This document shows positions 54,582 through 64,000 of a stretch of DNA of 64,000 nucleotides, one piece after another. Position 1 is the stretch's first letter. Each line of letters opens with the position of its first letter. Origin of the DNA: Acidobacteriota bacterium (GTDB lineage: Bacteria; Acidobacteriota; Polarisedimenticolia; J045); assembly GCA_017994815.1 (NCBI GenBank), contig JAGOJY010000016.1, positions 1 to 64,000 of the forward strand, written 5' to 3'. The notes below the pieces were generated by a model. It had not been told where the DNA came from, made no database searches, and saw only the letters and a program-made list of their open reading frames with translations. The position numbers and the translations under genes are program-made.

Positions 54582-54794
54582 TCACCGGACGAACACCTCG
54601 GTCTCGGTGCTCTCCCGGACCAGGCCGCGGAGGATGCCGGCCTGCCCCCGCGCGGGGAACTGCTCCTCCCTCGGCCACTCGCACTCGGGGAGGCCGTCCT
54701 CGGTCTCCCGTCGGTTCACGAGCGCCTGCACGATGGCGGGCAGGGCGAGGAGAAACGCTCCCCCGGAGGCGATCCAAAGCAGCTTGTGCCGCAT
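54582..54794 (-). CDS. Small single-span membrane protein A
   Basis: This 70-residue protein has one membrane helix (WIASGGAFLLALPAIVQALV) and a charged tail containing GQAGILRGLVRESTETEVFV. ATG 54794 with GGAG five bases upstream is preferred because it makes the N-terminus line up with small protein B; ATG 54821 is the alternative. A and B share MR, GGA and LALxxIV in the helix and G-[IM]-LRG near the end, so they look like diverged paralogues. Function unknown. Confidence 0.5.
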   Translation of the reverse strand: MRHKLLWIASGGAFLLALPAIVQALVNRRETEDGLPECEWPREEQFPARGQAGILRGLVRESTETEVFVR

Positions 54795-54968
54795 AAACGC
54801 TCCGAGTCTCCCCATGGACATAACATTGCCCTTTCCATGTCACGAAACAACCATGAAGTTGGCGTCGCGCAAGGGAATAACCGGAAGGGAGTTGATCGTA
54901 TTTGTTTGCAGCGTGACTTGGACGCGGTCAGCCCCCGGAACGGCTCGCGCCCCGGTCCTCACCGGTCC

Positions 54969-55202
54969 TCAGAGGATCCCGTCGAGGTCCTCCGGCTCGA
55001 GCAGCCGTCCGCGCAACATCCCGCCCTGCTCGGAGCCCTCGTCCGCCCCCGCGCCGGTCTCGTCGAGCGCCGCCAACTCGTCCAGCGCCGCCGCGAGTTC
55101 CTCGTCCTCGCGCAGGCGCCGGCGGACGGTGGTCACGATCACGGCCAGCGCCAGCATGGAAGCTCCCCCCAGCACGACCAGACCAACAGTTCGGCGCCGC
55201 AT
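54969..55202 (-). CDS. Small single-span membrane protein B
   Basis: This 77-residue protein has one membrane segment (VGLVVLGGASMLALAVIVTT), a positive patch, then an acidic tail (EDEELAAALDELAALDE) ending QGGMLRGRLLEPEDLDGIL. GGAGG upstream supports ATG 55202. It is probably a relative of small protein A encoded 175 bases downstream. Function unknown. Confidence 0.55.
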   Translation of the reverse strand: MRRRTVGLVVLGGASMLALAVIVTTVRRRLREDEELAAALDELAALDETGAGADEGSEQGGMLRGRLLEPEDLDGIL

Positions 55203-55426
55203 GCCAGCCTCCAATGGCCCCATGCTACCCGCGCCCCCGCCCCGCGGCACGCCGCATCCTGCCGGGGATCGTGGCGGCGCGCGGCGCGGCGCAGCGTGAC
55301 GGTGGCTAGGCCCGCGGCTCTCGAGTCGAGACGGGGAAGCCGGCCCGAATTCACGTTGGTGGCCCCCCGGGCCAGTTTTCCCGCGCCGGGCGACCACACC
55401 AGCGCAGGGACCCTCGTAGAGGGAGC

Positions 55427-55819
55427 TTACGCCGGGACGAACTTGTAGCCGTAGCAGATGATGCCGTCCTCGCCGTCCTCGTTGACGCGGCGGAACTCCA
55501 GCCTCACCGACTGCCCGATCTGGAGTTGCTCGACGTCGCAGTCCACGACCTGCGCCGTCAGCTTCACCCCGTCGTCCAGGTTGATCACCGCCACGGCGTA
55601 CGGCGCCTGGTCGCCGAAGCCGGTCGGGGCGACGCGGATCACGGTGAACGTCTCGATGCTGCCCGTCTGCGCGAGCGTCGTCTTCTCGAACTCGCGGCCG
55701 CGGCACTGGCTGCAGACGATCCGCGGCGGGAAGTGGATCTTTCCGCAACCCTTGCAGCGCGCGGCCTCGTAGCGGTAGCGCTGCGGGATCTCTCTCCAGT
55801 AGCGTGGCGAACCGATCAT
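55427..55819 (-). CDS. DUF35 zinc-ribbon/OB-fold acyl-CoA protein
   Basis: This 130-residue protein has a rubredoxin-like zinc ribbon (CKGCGKIHFPPRIVCSQC) and an OB-fold (VAVINLDDGVKLTAQVVDCD, GIICYGYKFVPA). In archaea the DUF35 protein bridges the acetoacetyl-CoA thiolase and HMG-CoA synthase into one complex that channels acetoacetyl-CoA. Here it is encoded 20 bases after the thiolase and downstream of the synthase, the same trio. It is the last gene of that operon. Confidence 0.9.
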   Translation of the reverse strand: MIGSPRYWREIPQRYRYEAARCKGCGKIHFPPRIVCSQCRGREFEKTTLAQTGSIETFTVIRVAPTGFGDQAPYAVAVINLDDGVKLTAQVVDCDVEQLQIGQSVRLEFRRVNEDGEDGIICYGYKFVPA

Positions 55820-55839
55820 CAGTCGTTCCCCCGCGGCCT

Positions 55840-56994
55840 TCAGATCCGCTCGAGGATGTGGACCACCGTGGAGGCGCCGGTGCCGCCCATGTTCTGGGTC
55901 AGGCCCCAGCGCGCGTTCTTGACCTGCCGCGCGCCGCACTCGCCGCGGAGCTGCAGCACCGCCTCGCGGATCTGCGCGATCCCGGTCGCGCCGACGGGGT
56001 GGCCCTTGGACTTCAGGCCGCCCGAGGGATTGACCGGGATCTTGCCGTCCAGCGCGGTCATGCCGGATTCGGCGGCGGCGCCGCCGTGCCCGCGGTCGGC
56101 CAGCCCGAGCGCCTCGATGACCATGATCTCGGCGATCGTGAAACAGTCGTGGACCTCGCAGAACGAGAGCTTGTCCGGGCCGACGCCGGCCTGCCGGTAG
56201 GCGTCCTCGGCCGCGCGCGCGGTGGACGCGAGGAAGGTCATGTCCGCGCGGTCGTGCAGCGCGATCGAGTCGGTGCGGTGGGACGAGCCGGCGACCCGTA
56301 CCACCGCGCGGCCGAGCTGGCGCGCGACCTCGATCGGCGCGAGGACGACCGCCGCCGCGCCGTCGGTGATCGGCGAGCAGTCGAGAAGGCGCAGCGGGTC
56401 GGCGACCATCGCCGCGTTCAGCACCTGCTCGGCGGTGACCTTCATCCGGAACTGCGCCAGGTCGTTCAGCAGGCCGTTGGCGTGGTTCTTCACCGCGACC
56501 TGGGCCAACTGCTTGCGGGTCGTCCCGTACCGGTGCATGTGCAGCCGCGCCATCATCGCGTACAGGCCGGGGAACGTGATCCCCTGGTAGCACTCGTACT
56601 CCTGGTCCGCGGCGGTGGACAGGGCGTAGGTCGCGGCGCCGCCGTCCACGTCGGTCATCTTCTCGACGCCCGTGGCCAGCACGATGTCGTGCGCGCCGGA
56701 GGCCACCGCGAGGTAGGCCTGGCGGAACGACAGGCCGCCCGAGGCGCAGGCGGACTCGACGCGCGTGCCGGGGATCGGGCCCATGCCGAGCTGGTCGGCC
56801 AACAGCGCGCCGAGGTGCTCCTGCCCGACGAACAGCCCGCCGCTCATGCAGCCGACGTACATCGCGTCCACGCGATCCACGCCGGCGTCGGCGATCGCCT
56901 GCAGCGCGGCCTCGGTCCAGATGTCGCGGTGGGATTTCTCCCACAACTCACCCCAGCGGTTCATTCCCACGCCGATGACGGCAACCTCGCGCAT
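55840..56994 (-). CDS. Thiolase, SCP2/archaeal acetoacetyl-CoA type
   Basis: This 384-residue thiolase has nucleophile Cys in [20 protein letters not shown], catalytic His in EVHDCF and [17 protein letters not shown], and QNMGGTGAS near the end. The length and motif set match the archaeal acetoacetyl-CoA thiolase/SCPx group, not the bacterial biosynthetic PhaA group. GGAGA upstream supports ATG 56994. It is followed by DUF35 and preceded by HMG-CoA synthase, so it is expected to make acetoacetyl-CoA for the synthase. Confidence 0.9.
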   Translation of the reverse strand: MREVAVIGVGMNRWGELWEKSHRDIWTEAALQAIADAGVDRVDAMYVGCMSGGLFVGQEHLGALLADQLGMGPIPGTRVESACASGGLSFRQAYLAVASGAHDIVLATGVEKMTDVDGGAATYALSTAADQEYECYQGITFPGLYAMMARLHMHRYGTTRKQLAQVAVKNHANGLLNDLAQFRMKVTAEQVLNAAMVADPLRLLDCSPITDGAAAVVLAPIEVARQLGRAVVRVAGSSHRTDSIALHDRADMTFLASTARAAEDAYRQAGVGPDKLSFCEVHDCFTIAEIMVIEALGLADRGHGGAAAESGMTALDGKIPVNPSGGLKSKGHPVGATGIAQIREAVLQLRGECGARQVKNARWGLTQNMGGTGASTVVHILERI

Positions 56995-57008
56995 CGTTCA
57001 TCTCCGGC

Positions 57009-57027
57009 GGGCCGCCCGCGGCGGCCC
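57009..57027. repeat. Dispersed GGGCCGCC-palindrome, copy 2
   Basis: GGGCCGCC-CGC-GGCGGCCC has perfect 8-base arms. It lies in the 39-base gap between the HMG-CoA synthase stop and the thiolase start, inside the operon. The same core occurs at 46783, 58125 and 60751. Confidence 0.6.
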
Positions 57028-57033
57028 CTACTC

Positions 57034-58083
57034 TTACTCGGCCTTGCGGATCTTGCCGCGGAACTTGGCGTACGTGCCGTAGTCGATGTAGCGCGGCGCG
57101 TTCTCGAGCTGCGAGCGCGTGTGCGTGGCCATGTCGCGGACCTCGTCGATGCGGTCCATGACGCGCCAGATGAAGCCGTCGCTGCCCGCGCCGGAGCCGT
57201 AGCTGACCATCAGCACGCGGTCGCCCGGCTTGGCCACGTCGAGCACGGCGGTCAACCCGATCGGCGAGGCCCCGGAGTAGGTGTTGCCGAGCGTCGGCGA
57301 GAGCAGGCCCTGCTCGTACTGGGCCTTGGTGAAGCCGAGCTCCTCGGCGGCCCGGGCCGGGAACTTGCCGTTGGGCTGGTGGAACACCGCCCAGCGGAAG
57401 TCCTTGGGGGTCGCGCCGGCCTTCTGCATCAGGCCCTGCGCGCAGCTCAGCGTGTGCTTGAAGTACGCCGGCTCGCCCGTGAAGCGCCCGGCGTGGCGCG
57501 GGTAGAACTGGTACTCGCGGCGCCAGAAGTCAGGCGTGTCGGTCATGTACGAGTAGGTGTCCTCGCACAGCGCGACGAGCCGCTCGCGGCCGAAGACGAA
57601 CGCCGCCGCGCCGGCCGACGCCGAGTACTCCAGCGCGTCGCCGGGCGCGCCCTGCGAGGTGTCGGCGCCGATCCCCATCGCGTAGTCCATCTGCCCGGCC
57701 TTGACCAAAGACAGCGCGACGAACATCCCCTCGCTGCCGGCCTTGCACGCGAACTCGAAGTCGGCGCAGTGGATCTCCGGTGTGGCGCCGATCGCCTCGG
57801 CGACGACGGTCCCCGACGGCTTCACCGCGTAGGGGTGCGACTCGGAGCCGATGTAGATCGCGCCGATGCGCGCCGGGTCGATGCCGGCGCGGCGGATCGC
57901 GTGGCGCGCGGCCTCGACCGACATCGTGATCGTGTCCTGGTCGGGCGCGGGGACCGACTTCTCGCGCAGGTTCAGGCCCCGCTTGTAGGTCGGGGCGTCG
58001 GCGCCCCAGACCTTGGCGATCTCCTCGACCTTGATCCTGTGGCGCGGCACGTACGCGCCGTAACCGACGATCCCGACGTCCAT
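57034..58083 (-). CDS. Hydroxymethylglutaryl-CoA synthase, archaeal type
   Basis: This 349-residue synthase of the mevalonate pathway condenses acetyl-CoA with acetoacetyl-CoA. The nucleophile is Cys in [15 protein letters not shown] (near residue 115), with catalytic His in [18 protein letters not shown]. It has [20 protein letters not shown] at the N-terminus and [17 protein letters not shown]. Length (~350) and sequence style match archaeal HMGCS rather than the ~390-460-residue bacterial MvaS. AGGAG lies upstream of ATG 58083. A strong promoter is at 58154-58182. No HMG-CoA reductase is seen in the window, so the fate of the product is open. Confidence 0.92.
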   Translation of the reverse strand: MDVGIVGYGAYVPRHRIKVEEIAKVWGADAPTYKRGLNLREKSVPAPDQDTITMSVEAARHAIRRAGIDPARIGAIYIGSESHPYAVKPSGTVVAEAIGATPEIHCADFEFACKAGSEGMFVALSLVKAGQMDYAMGIGADTSQGAPGDALEYSASAGAAAFVFGRERLVALCEDTYSYMTDTPDFWRREYQFYPRHAGRFTGEPAYFKHTLSCAQGLMQKAGATPKDFRWAVFHQPNGKFPARAAEELGFTKAQYEQGLLSPTLGNTYSGASPIGLTAVLDVAKPGDRVLMVSYGSGAGSDGFIWRVMDRIDEVRDMATHTRSQLENAPRYIDYGTYAKFRGKIRKAE

Positions 58084-58124
58084 GCTGGTCTCCTGGGGGC
58101 CGGAGGTGCCCGGCCGGACAACAG

Positions 58125-58143
58125 GGGCCGCGCTGGGCGGCCC
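58125..58143. repeat. Dispersed palindrome, variant copy 3
   Basis: GGGCCGC-GCTGG-GCGGCCC has perfect 7-base arms and a 5-base loop. It lies in the 5' leader of the HMG-CoA synthase operon, so it could also shape the mRNA leader. It is a diverged version of copies 1, 2 and 4. Confidence 0.5.
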
Positions 58144-58153
58144 TAATCGCGAC

Positions 58154-58182
58154 TTAGTACCCTTTTTTCCGAACCCGGTCAA
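58154..58182 (-). promoter_or_regulatory. Sigma70-type promoter of the HMG-CoA synthase operon
   Basis: On the minus strand TTGACC (58177-58182) and TACTAA (58154-58159) are 17 bases apart, with a G/A-rich spacer. It starts a leader of about 64 bases before ATG 58083. It is the best promoter match in the window. Confidence 0.75.
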
Positions 58183-58205
58183 CCCAACACGTTTGCAAAG
58201 AGAGG

Positions 58206-58649
58206 TTAGTGCTCGTCCTCGGGCTCCGGGTCGATGCCGCGCTCGTGCAGGATCTCGCGCGCGTGGAACACCACGAACGGGTTGACGTCGAACAGCACGG
58301 CCGCGGTCTCGGGCGGTGCGTCCACCAGCACGCGCAGACCGAGCGGGTGCCGCCCGGCCTCGTCGATCAGCTCGTCGGCGGACCGCGGCCCGCGCCGGGC
58401 GGCCGGCCCGTACCACGCCTCGTCCGGCGGGTCGTGTTCGCGGGTGGCCCGGCAGTGCTCCTCCAGCGCGGACTTGCCCTCCGCGGTGGCGAGCACGCCG
58501 CGCGCCGTCTCGACGACGGACGGGTGGACGCCAAAAACGATGGCCACGCACTCGAGCTGACCCTGCTGGAAGAACTGGAGGCTCTCCGGCCGCGACGCGA
58601 GCCGGTCGAAGACAGTGAAGACTTCCGGGGGAACAGGCCGTGCGGCCAT
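58206..58649 (-). CDS. Unknown protein with an internal duplication
   Basis: This 147-residue soluble, acidic protein consists of two related ~30-residue units: [20 protein letters not shown] + [10 protein letters not shown] and [20 protein letters not shown] + [10 protein letters not shown]. They are joined by a charged linker. The shared pattern is A-x-V-x-F-x-V-x-P-x-VV-x-x-AR-x-x-L. GGGAGGAGG supports ATG 58649. It lies between rho and the HMG-CoA synthase promoter. No family is recognised. Confidence 0.65.
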   Translation of the reverse strand: MAARPVPPEVFTVFDRLASRPESLQFFQQGQLECVAIVFGVHPSVVETARGVLATAEGKSALEEHCRATREHDPPDEAWYGPAARRGPRSADELIDEAGRHPLGLRVLVDAPPETAAVLFDVNPFVVFHAREILHERGIDPEPEDEH

Positions 58650-58809
58650 CGGCGCCTCCTCCCGTGCGCCCTGCGCCCAAGAGCCCAGGATCCCGTCGGG
58701 CGGCCCCACCTTACGCCCGACCGGGGGCCGTGTCACCTGTTCAGGGAATGACCAACCCGCCGCGTTTCCCGGCCCCGGGAAACCCAACGGCTTCAGGAAC
58801 TTGCCGCGA

Positions 58810-58825
58810 CTTGACTTTGGTCAAG
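58810..58825 (-). terminator. Small hairpin next to the rho stop codon
   Basis: CTTGAC / GTCAAG arms of 6 bases with a 4-base loop lie 2 bases beyond the rho stop. There is no U-tract. It is only a candidate 3' end. Confidence 0.3.
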
Positions 58826-58827
58826 CC

Positions 58828-60075
58828 TCACGCGGCGATGTTCTCCAGGAACTCGGCGTTCGATGTGGTCTTGCGCAGGCGGTCGAGCAGGAGTTCCATC
58901 GCCTCGACCTGGTTCATCTGGTCCAGCGCCTTGCGCAGGATCCAGATCCGCCGCAGCTGCTCGTCGGGGATCAGAAGCTCTTCCTTGCGGGTCCCGGAGC
59001 GGGCGACGTCCATCGACGGGAAGACCCGGCGGTCCGACAGCTCGCGGTCGAGGTGGATCTCCATGTTCCCGGTGCCCTTGAACTCCTCGTAGATCACCTC
59101 GTCCATCCGCGAGCCGGTGTCCACGAGCGCCGTGGCCATGATCGTCAGCGAGCCGCCCTCCTCGGCCTTGCGCGCGGTGCCGAAGAACTTCTTCGGCCGC
59201 GCCAGCGCCGCCGCGTCGATGCCGCCGGAGAGGATCTTGCCGGTCGTCGGCTGGATCGCGTTGTAAGCCCGGGCGAGGCGCGTGATCGAGTCGAGCAGGA
59301 TCACGACGTCGCGGCCGAACTCGACCATCCGCTTGGCGCGCTCGAGCACGATCTCCGCGACCTGGATGTGCCGGCTGGCCGGCTCATCGAACGTGGAGGC
59401 GACGACCTCGCCGCGCACCGTGCGCTGCATGTCGGTCACCTCTTCCGGGCGCTCGTCGATCAACAGCACGATCAGCGTCACTTCCGGGTGGTTCTCGGCC
59501 AACGCTTGCGCGATCGCCTGCAGGAACATCGTCTTGCCGGTGCGCGGCGGGGCGACGATCACGCCGCGCTGGCCCTTGCCGATCGGCGCGAGCAGGTCGA
59601 TCACGCGGCCGGTGAGGTTCTCGCGCGTGGTCTCCATCTTGAGCGCCATGTCCGGGTGCCAGGGCGTCAGCTCCTCGAACTTCTTCGTGCGCCCGGTCTG
59701 GTTCACGTCCAGCGACTGGATCGACTCGACCTCCTGCAGCGCGAAGTACTTCTCGCCGCGGCGCGGCGGGCGCAGGGGGCCGGTGACGAGGTCGCCGGTG
59801 TCGATCTTGTAGCGCCGCACGAGGCTGGGCGAGACGTAAACGTCGTCCGGCCCGGGCAGGTACGAGTGCTCGGGCGAGCGCAGGAACCCGTACCCCTCGG
59901 GCAGCAGTTCCAAAACGCCGCGGGCGACCACCCGCTCGCTGCGGCGCACGCGCTCGGAGACGATCCGGTGAACCAGCTCCTGGCGGCGGATCTGCGACAC
60001 GCCCTCGATCTGCATCGAGCGCGCGAGCCGCGCGAGCTGGCCGATGCCCATCTGCTTGAGTTCCGCGACCTGCAT
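58828..60075 (-). CDS. rho: Transcription termination factor Rho
   Basis: This 415-residue hexameric RNA helicase has an N-terminal Rho-N helical domain ([20 protein letters not shown]), an RNA-binding OB-fold ([20 protein letters not shown]) and an ATPase with P-loop [28 protein letters not shown] and [13 protein letters not shown]. The length matches the norm without large insertions. ATG 60075 follows the engB stop by 5 bases, so the two are co-transcribed. Confidence 0.96.
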   Translation of the reverse strand: MQVAELKQMGIGQLARLARSMQIEGVSQIRRQELVHRIVSERVRRSERVVARGVLELLPEGYGFLRSPEHSYLPGPDDVYVSPSLVRRYKIDTGDLVTGPLRPPRRGEKYFALQEVESIQSLDVNQTGRTKKFEELTPWHPDMALKMETTRENLTGRVIDLLAPIGKGQRGVIVAPPRTGKTMFLQAIAQALAENHPEVTLIVLLIDERPEEVTDMQRTVRGEVVASTFDEPASRHIQVAEIVLERAKRMVEFGRDVVILLDSITRLARAYNAIQPTTGKILSGGIDAAALARPKKFFGTARKAEEGGSLTIMATALVDTGSRMDEVIYEEFKGTGNMEIHLDRELSDRRVFPSMDVARSGTRKEELLIPDEQLRRIWILRKALDQMNQVEAMELLLDRLRKTTSNAEFLENIAA

Positions 60076-60080
60076 GTGCC

Positions 60081-60677
60081 TCACTCCGCTTCGAAGACGT
60101 GGCCGAGCAGCGTGCGGAGCTGCCGCACGCCGGACCCGGTCACGGACGATGTCGCCGCGATCAGCGTGTCGGGCGGCAGGCCGAACGCGCGCCGCACCGC
60201 CGCCGCCGACCGCGACACCTTCGAGCCCGAGACCTTGTCGGCCTTGGTCAGGACGATCCCCGTCGGGACCTCGCGCTCGGCGAGCAGCTCGCCGATCTCG
60301 TGGTCCACCTTCATCGGCTCGTGCCGGACGTCGATCAGCTGCAGCGCGAGCACGAGCGGGTCGGGCGCGCGCTCGAGGTAACCGCGGACGAGTTGCTTCC
60401 AACCCTCGCGGACGTCGCGCGAGATCTTGGCGTAGCCGTAGCCCGGCAAGTCCACGAGGTAGTAGCGCTCGTCGAGCAGGTAGAAGTGGATCTGCCGCGT
60501 GCGGCCGGGGTCCTTGCTGACGCGGGCGAGGCTCGGCCGCCCGAGCAGCGCGTTCAGGAGGCTCGACTTGCCGACGTTGGAGCGGCCGAGCAGAGCGATC
60601 TCCGGCCGACCGTCCCGTGGGAACTGGTCCGGCTGCGCGGCGACGTGCGCCAGTTCGACCGTGCGCGGCGTGTTCAT
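60081..60677 (-). CDS. engB: Ribosome biogenesis GTPase EngB/YsxC
   Basis: This 198-residue GTPase of the TrmE-Era-EngA-YihA group has G1 ALLGRSNVGKSSLLNAL, G3 VDLPGYGYAKI, G4 TKAD and the G2 Thr in GRTRQIHFYLLDE. It acts in late 50S assembly. The start is ATG 60677. It is co-transcribed with rho and sits 118 bases after lon. Confidence 0.95.
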   Translation of the reverse strand: MNTPRTVELAHVAAQPDQFPRDGRPEIALLGRSNVGKSSLLNALLGRPSLARVSKDPGRTRQIHFYLLDERYYLVDLPGYGYAKISRDVREGWKQLVRGYLERAPDPLVLALQLIDVRHEPMKVDHEIGELLAEREVPTGIVLTKADKVSGSKVSRSAAAVRRAFGLPPDTLIAATSSVTGSGVRQLRTLLGHVFEAE

Positions 60678-60750
60678 GCCGGCTGCGAGTCCTCGTTCCT
60701 GTCATCGGTTCGCCGCCCGCTGGTGCCGGGCAGGTCGCCAGGTTCGATTC

Positions 60751-60769
60751 GGGCCGCCTGCGGCGGCCC
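60751..60769. repeat. Dispersed GGGCCGCC-palindrome, copy 4
   Basis: GGGCCGCC-TGC-GGCGGCCC has perfect 8-base arms. It lies in the lon-engB gap. It is followed by CTACAA, as copy 2 is followed by CTACTC, so the conserved unit extends slightly past the right arm. Confidence 0.6.
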
Positions 60770-60795
60770 CTACAAGTTTGCGTCGCGCCGTGGAG

Positions 60796-63180
<2,385 letters not shown>

Positions 63181-63238
63181 GTCCCCGCGTGCCGGACCCA
63201 ACCGGCGCGGGGCGGGGCCAGGGCCCCGCCCCCGCGAA

Positions 63239-64000
63239 TCAGCCCACCTTCTCCAACAAGCGCAGCACGCCGCCCTCGCCGCGATCCGGTCGCTCGACGA
63301 ACTCGCTGGTGATCGTCAACTCGCGCCGCGTCGCCTGGGAGGGGATCTCGAACATCAGGTCGAGCATGATCTCCTCCATGATCAGGCGCAGGCCGCGCGC
63401 GCCGATCTTGCGCTCCATCGCCTTGCGGGCGACGGCGTTCAGCGCGGCCGGTTCGAAGTCGAGCTTGACGCCCTCGAAGTCGAAGATCTTCCGGTACTGC
63501 TTGACCAGCGCGTTGCGCGGCTCGGTCAGGATCTTGACCAGCGCTTCCTCGTCCAGGTCGTCCAGCGGCGCCACGACCGGCAGCCGGCCGACGAACTCCG
63601 GGATCAGCCCGAACTTGATCAGGTCTTCGGGCTGCACCTGCGACAGCGTGGCCAGCCGGCGGCGCTCGCGGTTGCTCTTGACCTCGGCCTTGAAGCCGAC
63701 GGTCCGGCTGCCGAGGCGCTGCTCGATGATCCCCTCGAGCCCGACGAACGCCCCGCCGCAGATGAACAGGATGTTGGTCGTGTCGACCGGGATGAAGTCC
63801 TGGTGCGGGTGCTTGCGCCCGCCCTGCGGCGGCACGTTGGCCACCGTGCCCTCGAGGATCTTCAACAGCGCCTGCTGCACGCCCTCGCCGGAGACGTCGC
63901 GCGTGATCGAGGGGTTCTCGCCCTTGCGCGCGATCTTGTCCACCTCGTCGATGTAGACGATGCCGCGCTGCGCCTTCTCGACGTCGTTGCCGGCGGCCTG
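63239..64000 (-). CDS. clpX: ATP-dependent Clp protease ATP-binding subunit ClpX (5' end outside window)
   Basis: The visible 253 residues are the C-terminal part of ClpX. They start within the Walker B region ([20 protein letters not shown]), then [39 protein letters not shown], sensor-2 block KKIGARGLR-like ([20 protein letters not shown]) and end RLLEKVG. The zinc-binding N-domain and Walker A lie beyond position 64000. It unfolds substrates for ClpP. It lies directly upstream of lon, a common neighbourhood. Confidence 0.95.
   Translation of the reverse strand, partial: QAAGNDVEKAQRGIVYIDEVDKIARKGENPSITRDVSGEGVQQALLKILEGTVANVPPQGGRKHPHQDFIPVDTTNILFICGGAFVGLEGIIEQRLGSRTVGFKAEVKSNRERRRLATLSQVQPEDLIKFGLIPEFVGRLPVVAPLDDLDEEALVKILTEPRNALVKQYRKIFDFEGVKLDFEPAALNAVARKAMERKIGARGLRLIMEEIMLDLMFEIPSQATRRELTITSEFVERPDRGEGGVLRLLEKVG

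Overview
The window is high-GC bacterial chromosome. There is no rRNA, tRNA, CRISPR array or intact mobile element that I can see. Genes are tightly packed, with many 4-base ATGA, GTGA or TTGA stop/start overlaps and GTG/TTG starts. The housekeeping block (rpmE, DUF1385, prfA, prmC, then engB, rho, lon, clpX) is ordinary for a Gram-negative-type bacterium. The cell envelope looks diderm: there are lipoproteins, an Lnt-like acyltransferase and a porin domain. The secreted proteins (thrombospondin type 3 repeats, MopE-like metal-binding motifs, propellers, 30-residue repeats) and the sigma/anti-sigma/CHAT operon suggest an uncultured lineage near Acidobacteriota, Myxococcota or Eisenbacteria. 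That placement is inference and weakly held.

Layout. 0-0.5 kb: truncated transposase relic. 0.7-4.2 kb (minus): PP2C phosphatase, GntR regulator and ABC-2 exporter operon behind a palindromic operator. 4.5-7.6 kb: a methyltransferase, then a secreted repeat protein broken by one apparent frameshift and preceded by the tail of a lost paralogue. 8-12.8 kb: Mn/Zn/Fe-type ABC importer (minus) divergent from its DtxR/MntR regulator (plus), with overlapping, apparently leaderless promoters. 12.9-16 kb: a 1031-residue secreted multidomain protein. 16.2-19.9 kb: small membrane protein, two fatty-acid desaturases and Lnt. 20.2-24.5 kb: ApbE-porin fusion, FMN-binding protein and a 4-TM membrane protein, which look like a flavin-based envelope electron-transfer module, then a RibD/DHFR-like protein. 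24.7-31.3 kb: two copies of one beta-propeller domain in inverted orientation around a DUF418 gene; one copy is fused to two alpha/beta hydrolases, and a metallo-beta-lactamase-fold protein follows. 31.3-36 kb: gene-poor zone with relics, plus a ClC transporter, a lipoprotein and a phospholipase-D-like protein.

36.9-43 kb: a DUF362 protein and the sigma/anti-sigma/CHAT-protease operon. 43-46.6 kb: a small membrane protein and a second copy of the 30-residue-repeat secreted protein, in an operon with a small secreted protein. 46.8-49 kb: an AraC/GlxA-type regulator divergent from a methyltransferase. 49.1-54.5 kb: ALDH-superfamily protein and the prmC-prfA-DUF1385-rpmE block. 54.6-58.6 kb: small membrane proteins, then an archaeal-type HMG-CoA synthase/thiolase/DUF35 operon behind a strong sigma70-like promoter. 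58.8-64 kb: rho, engB, lon and the 3' part of clpX, which runs off the window.

The most interesting items are the flavin/porin module, the sigma/anti-sigma/CHAT operon, a shared Fn3-like domain ending in a G-x-x-RPNP-x-x-CP type motif in three different secreted proteins, the two 30-residue-repeat paralogues with a relic third copy, the desaturase-Lnt cluster and a dispersed GGGCCGCC-N3-GGCGGCCC intergenic palindrome.
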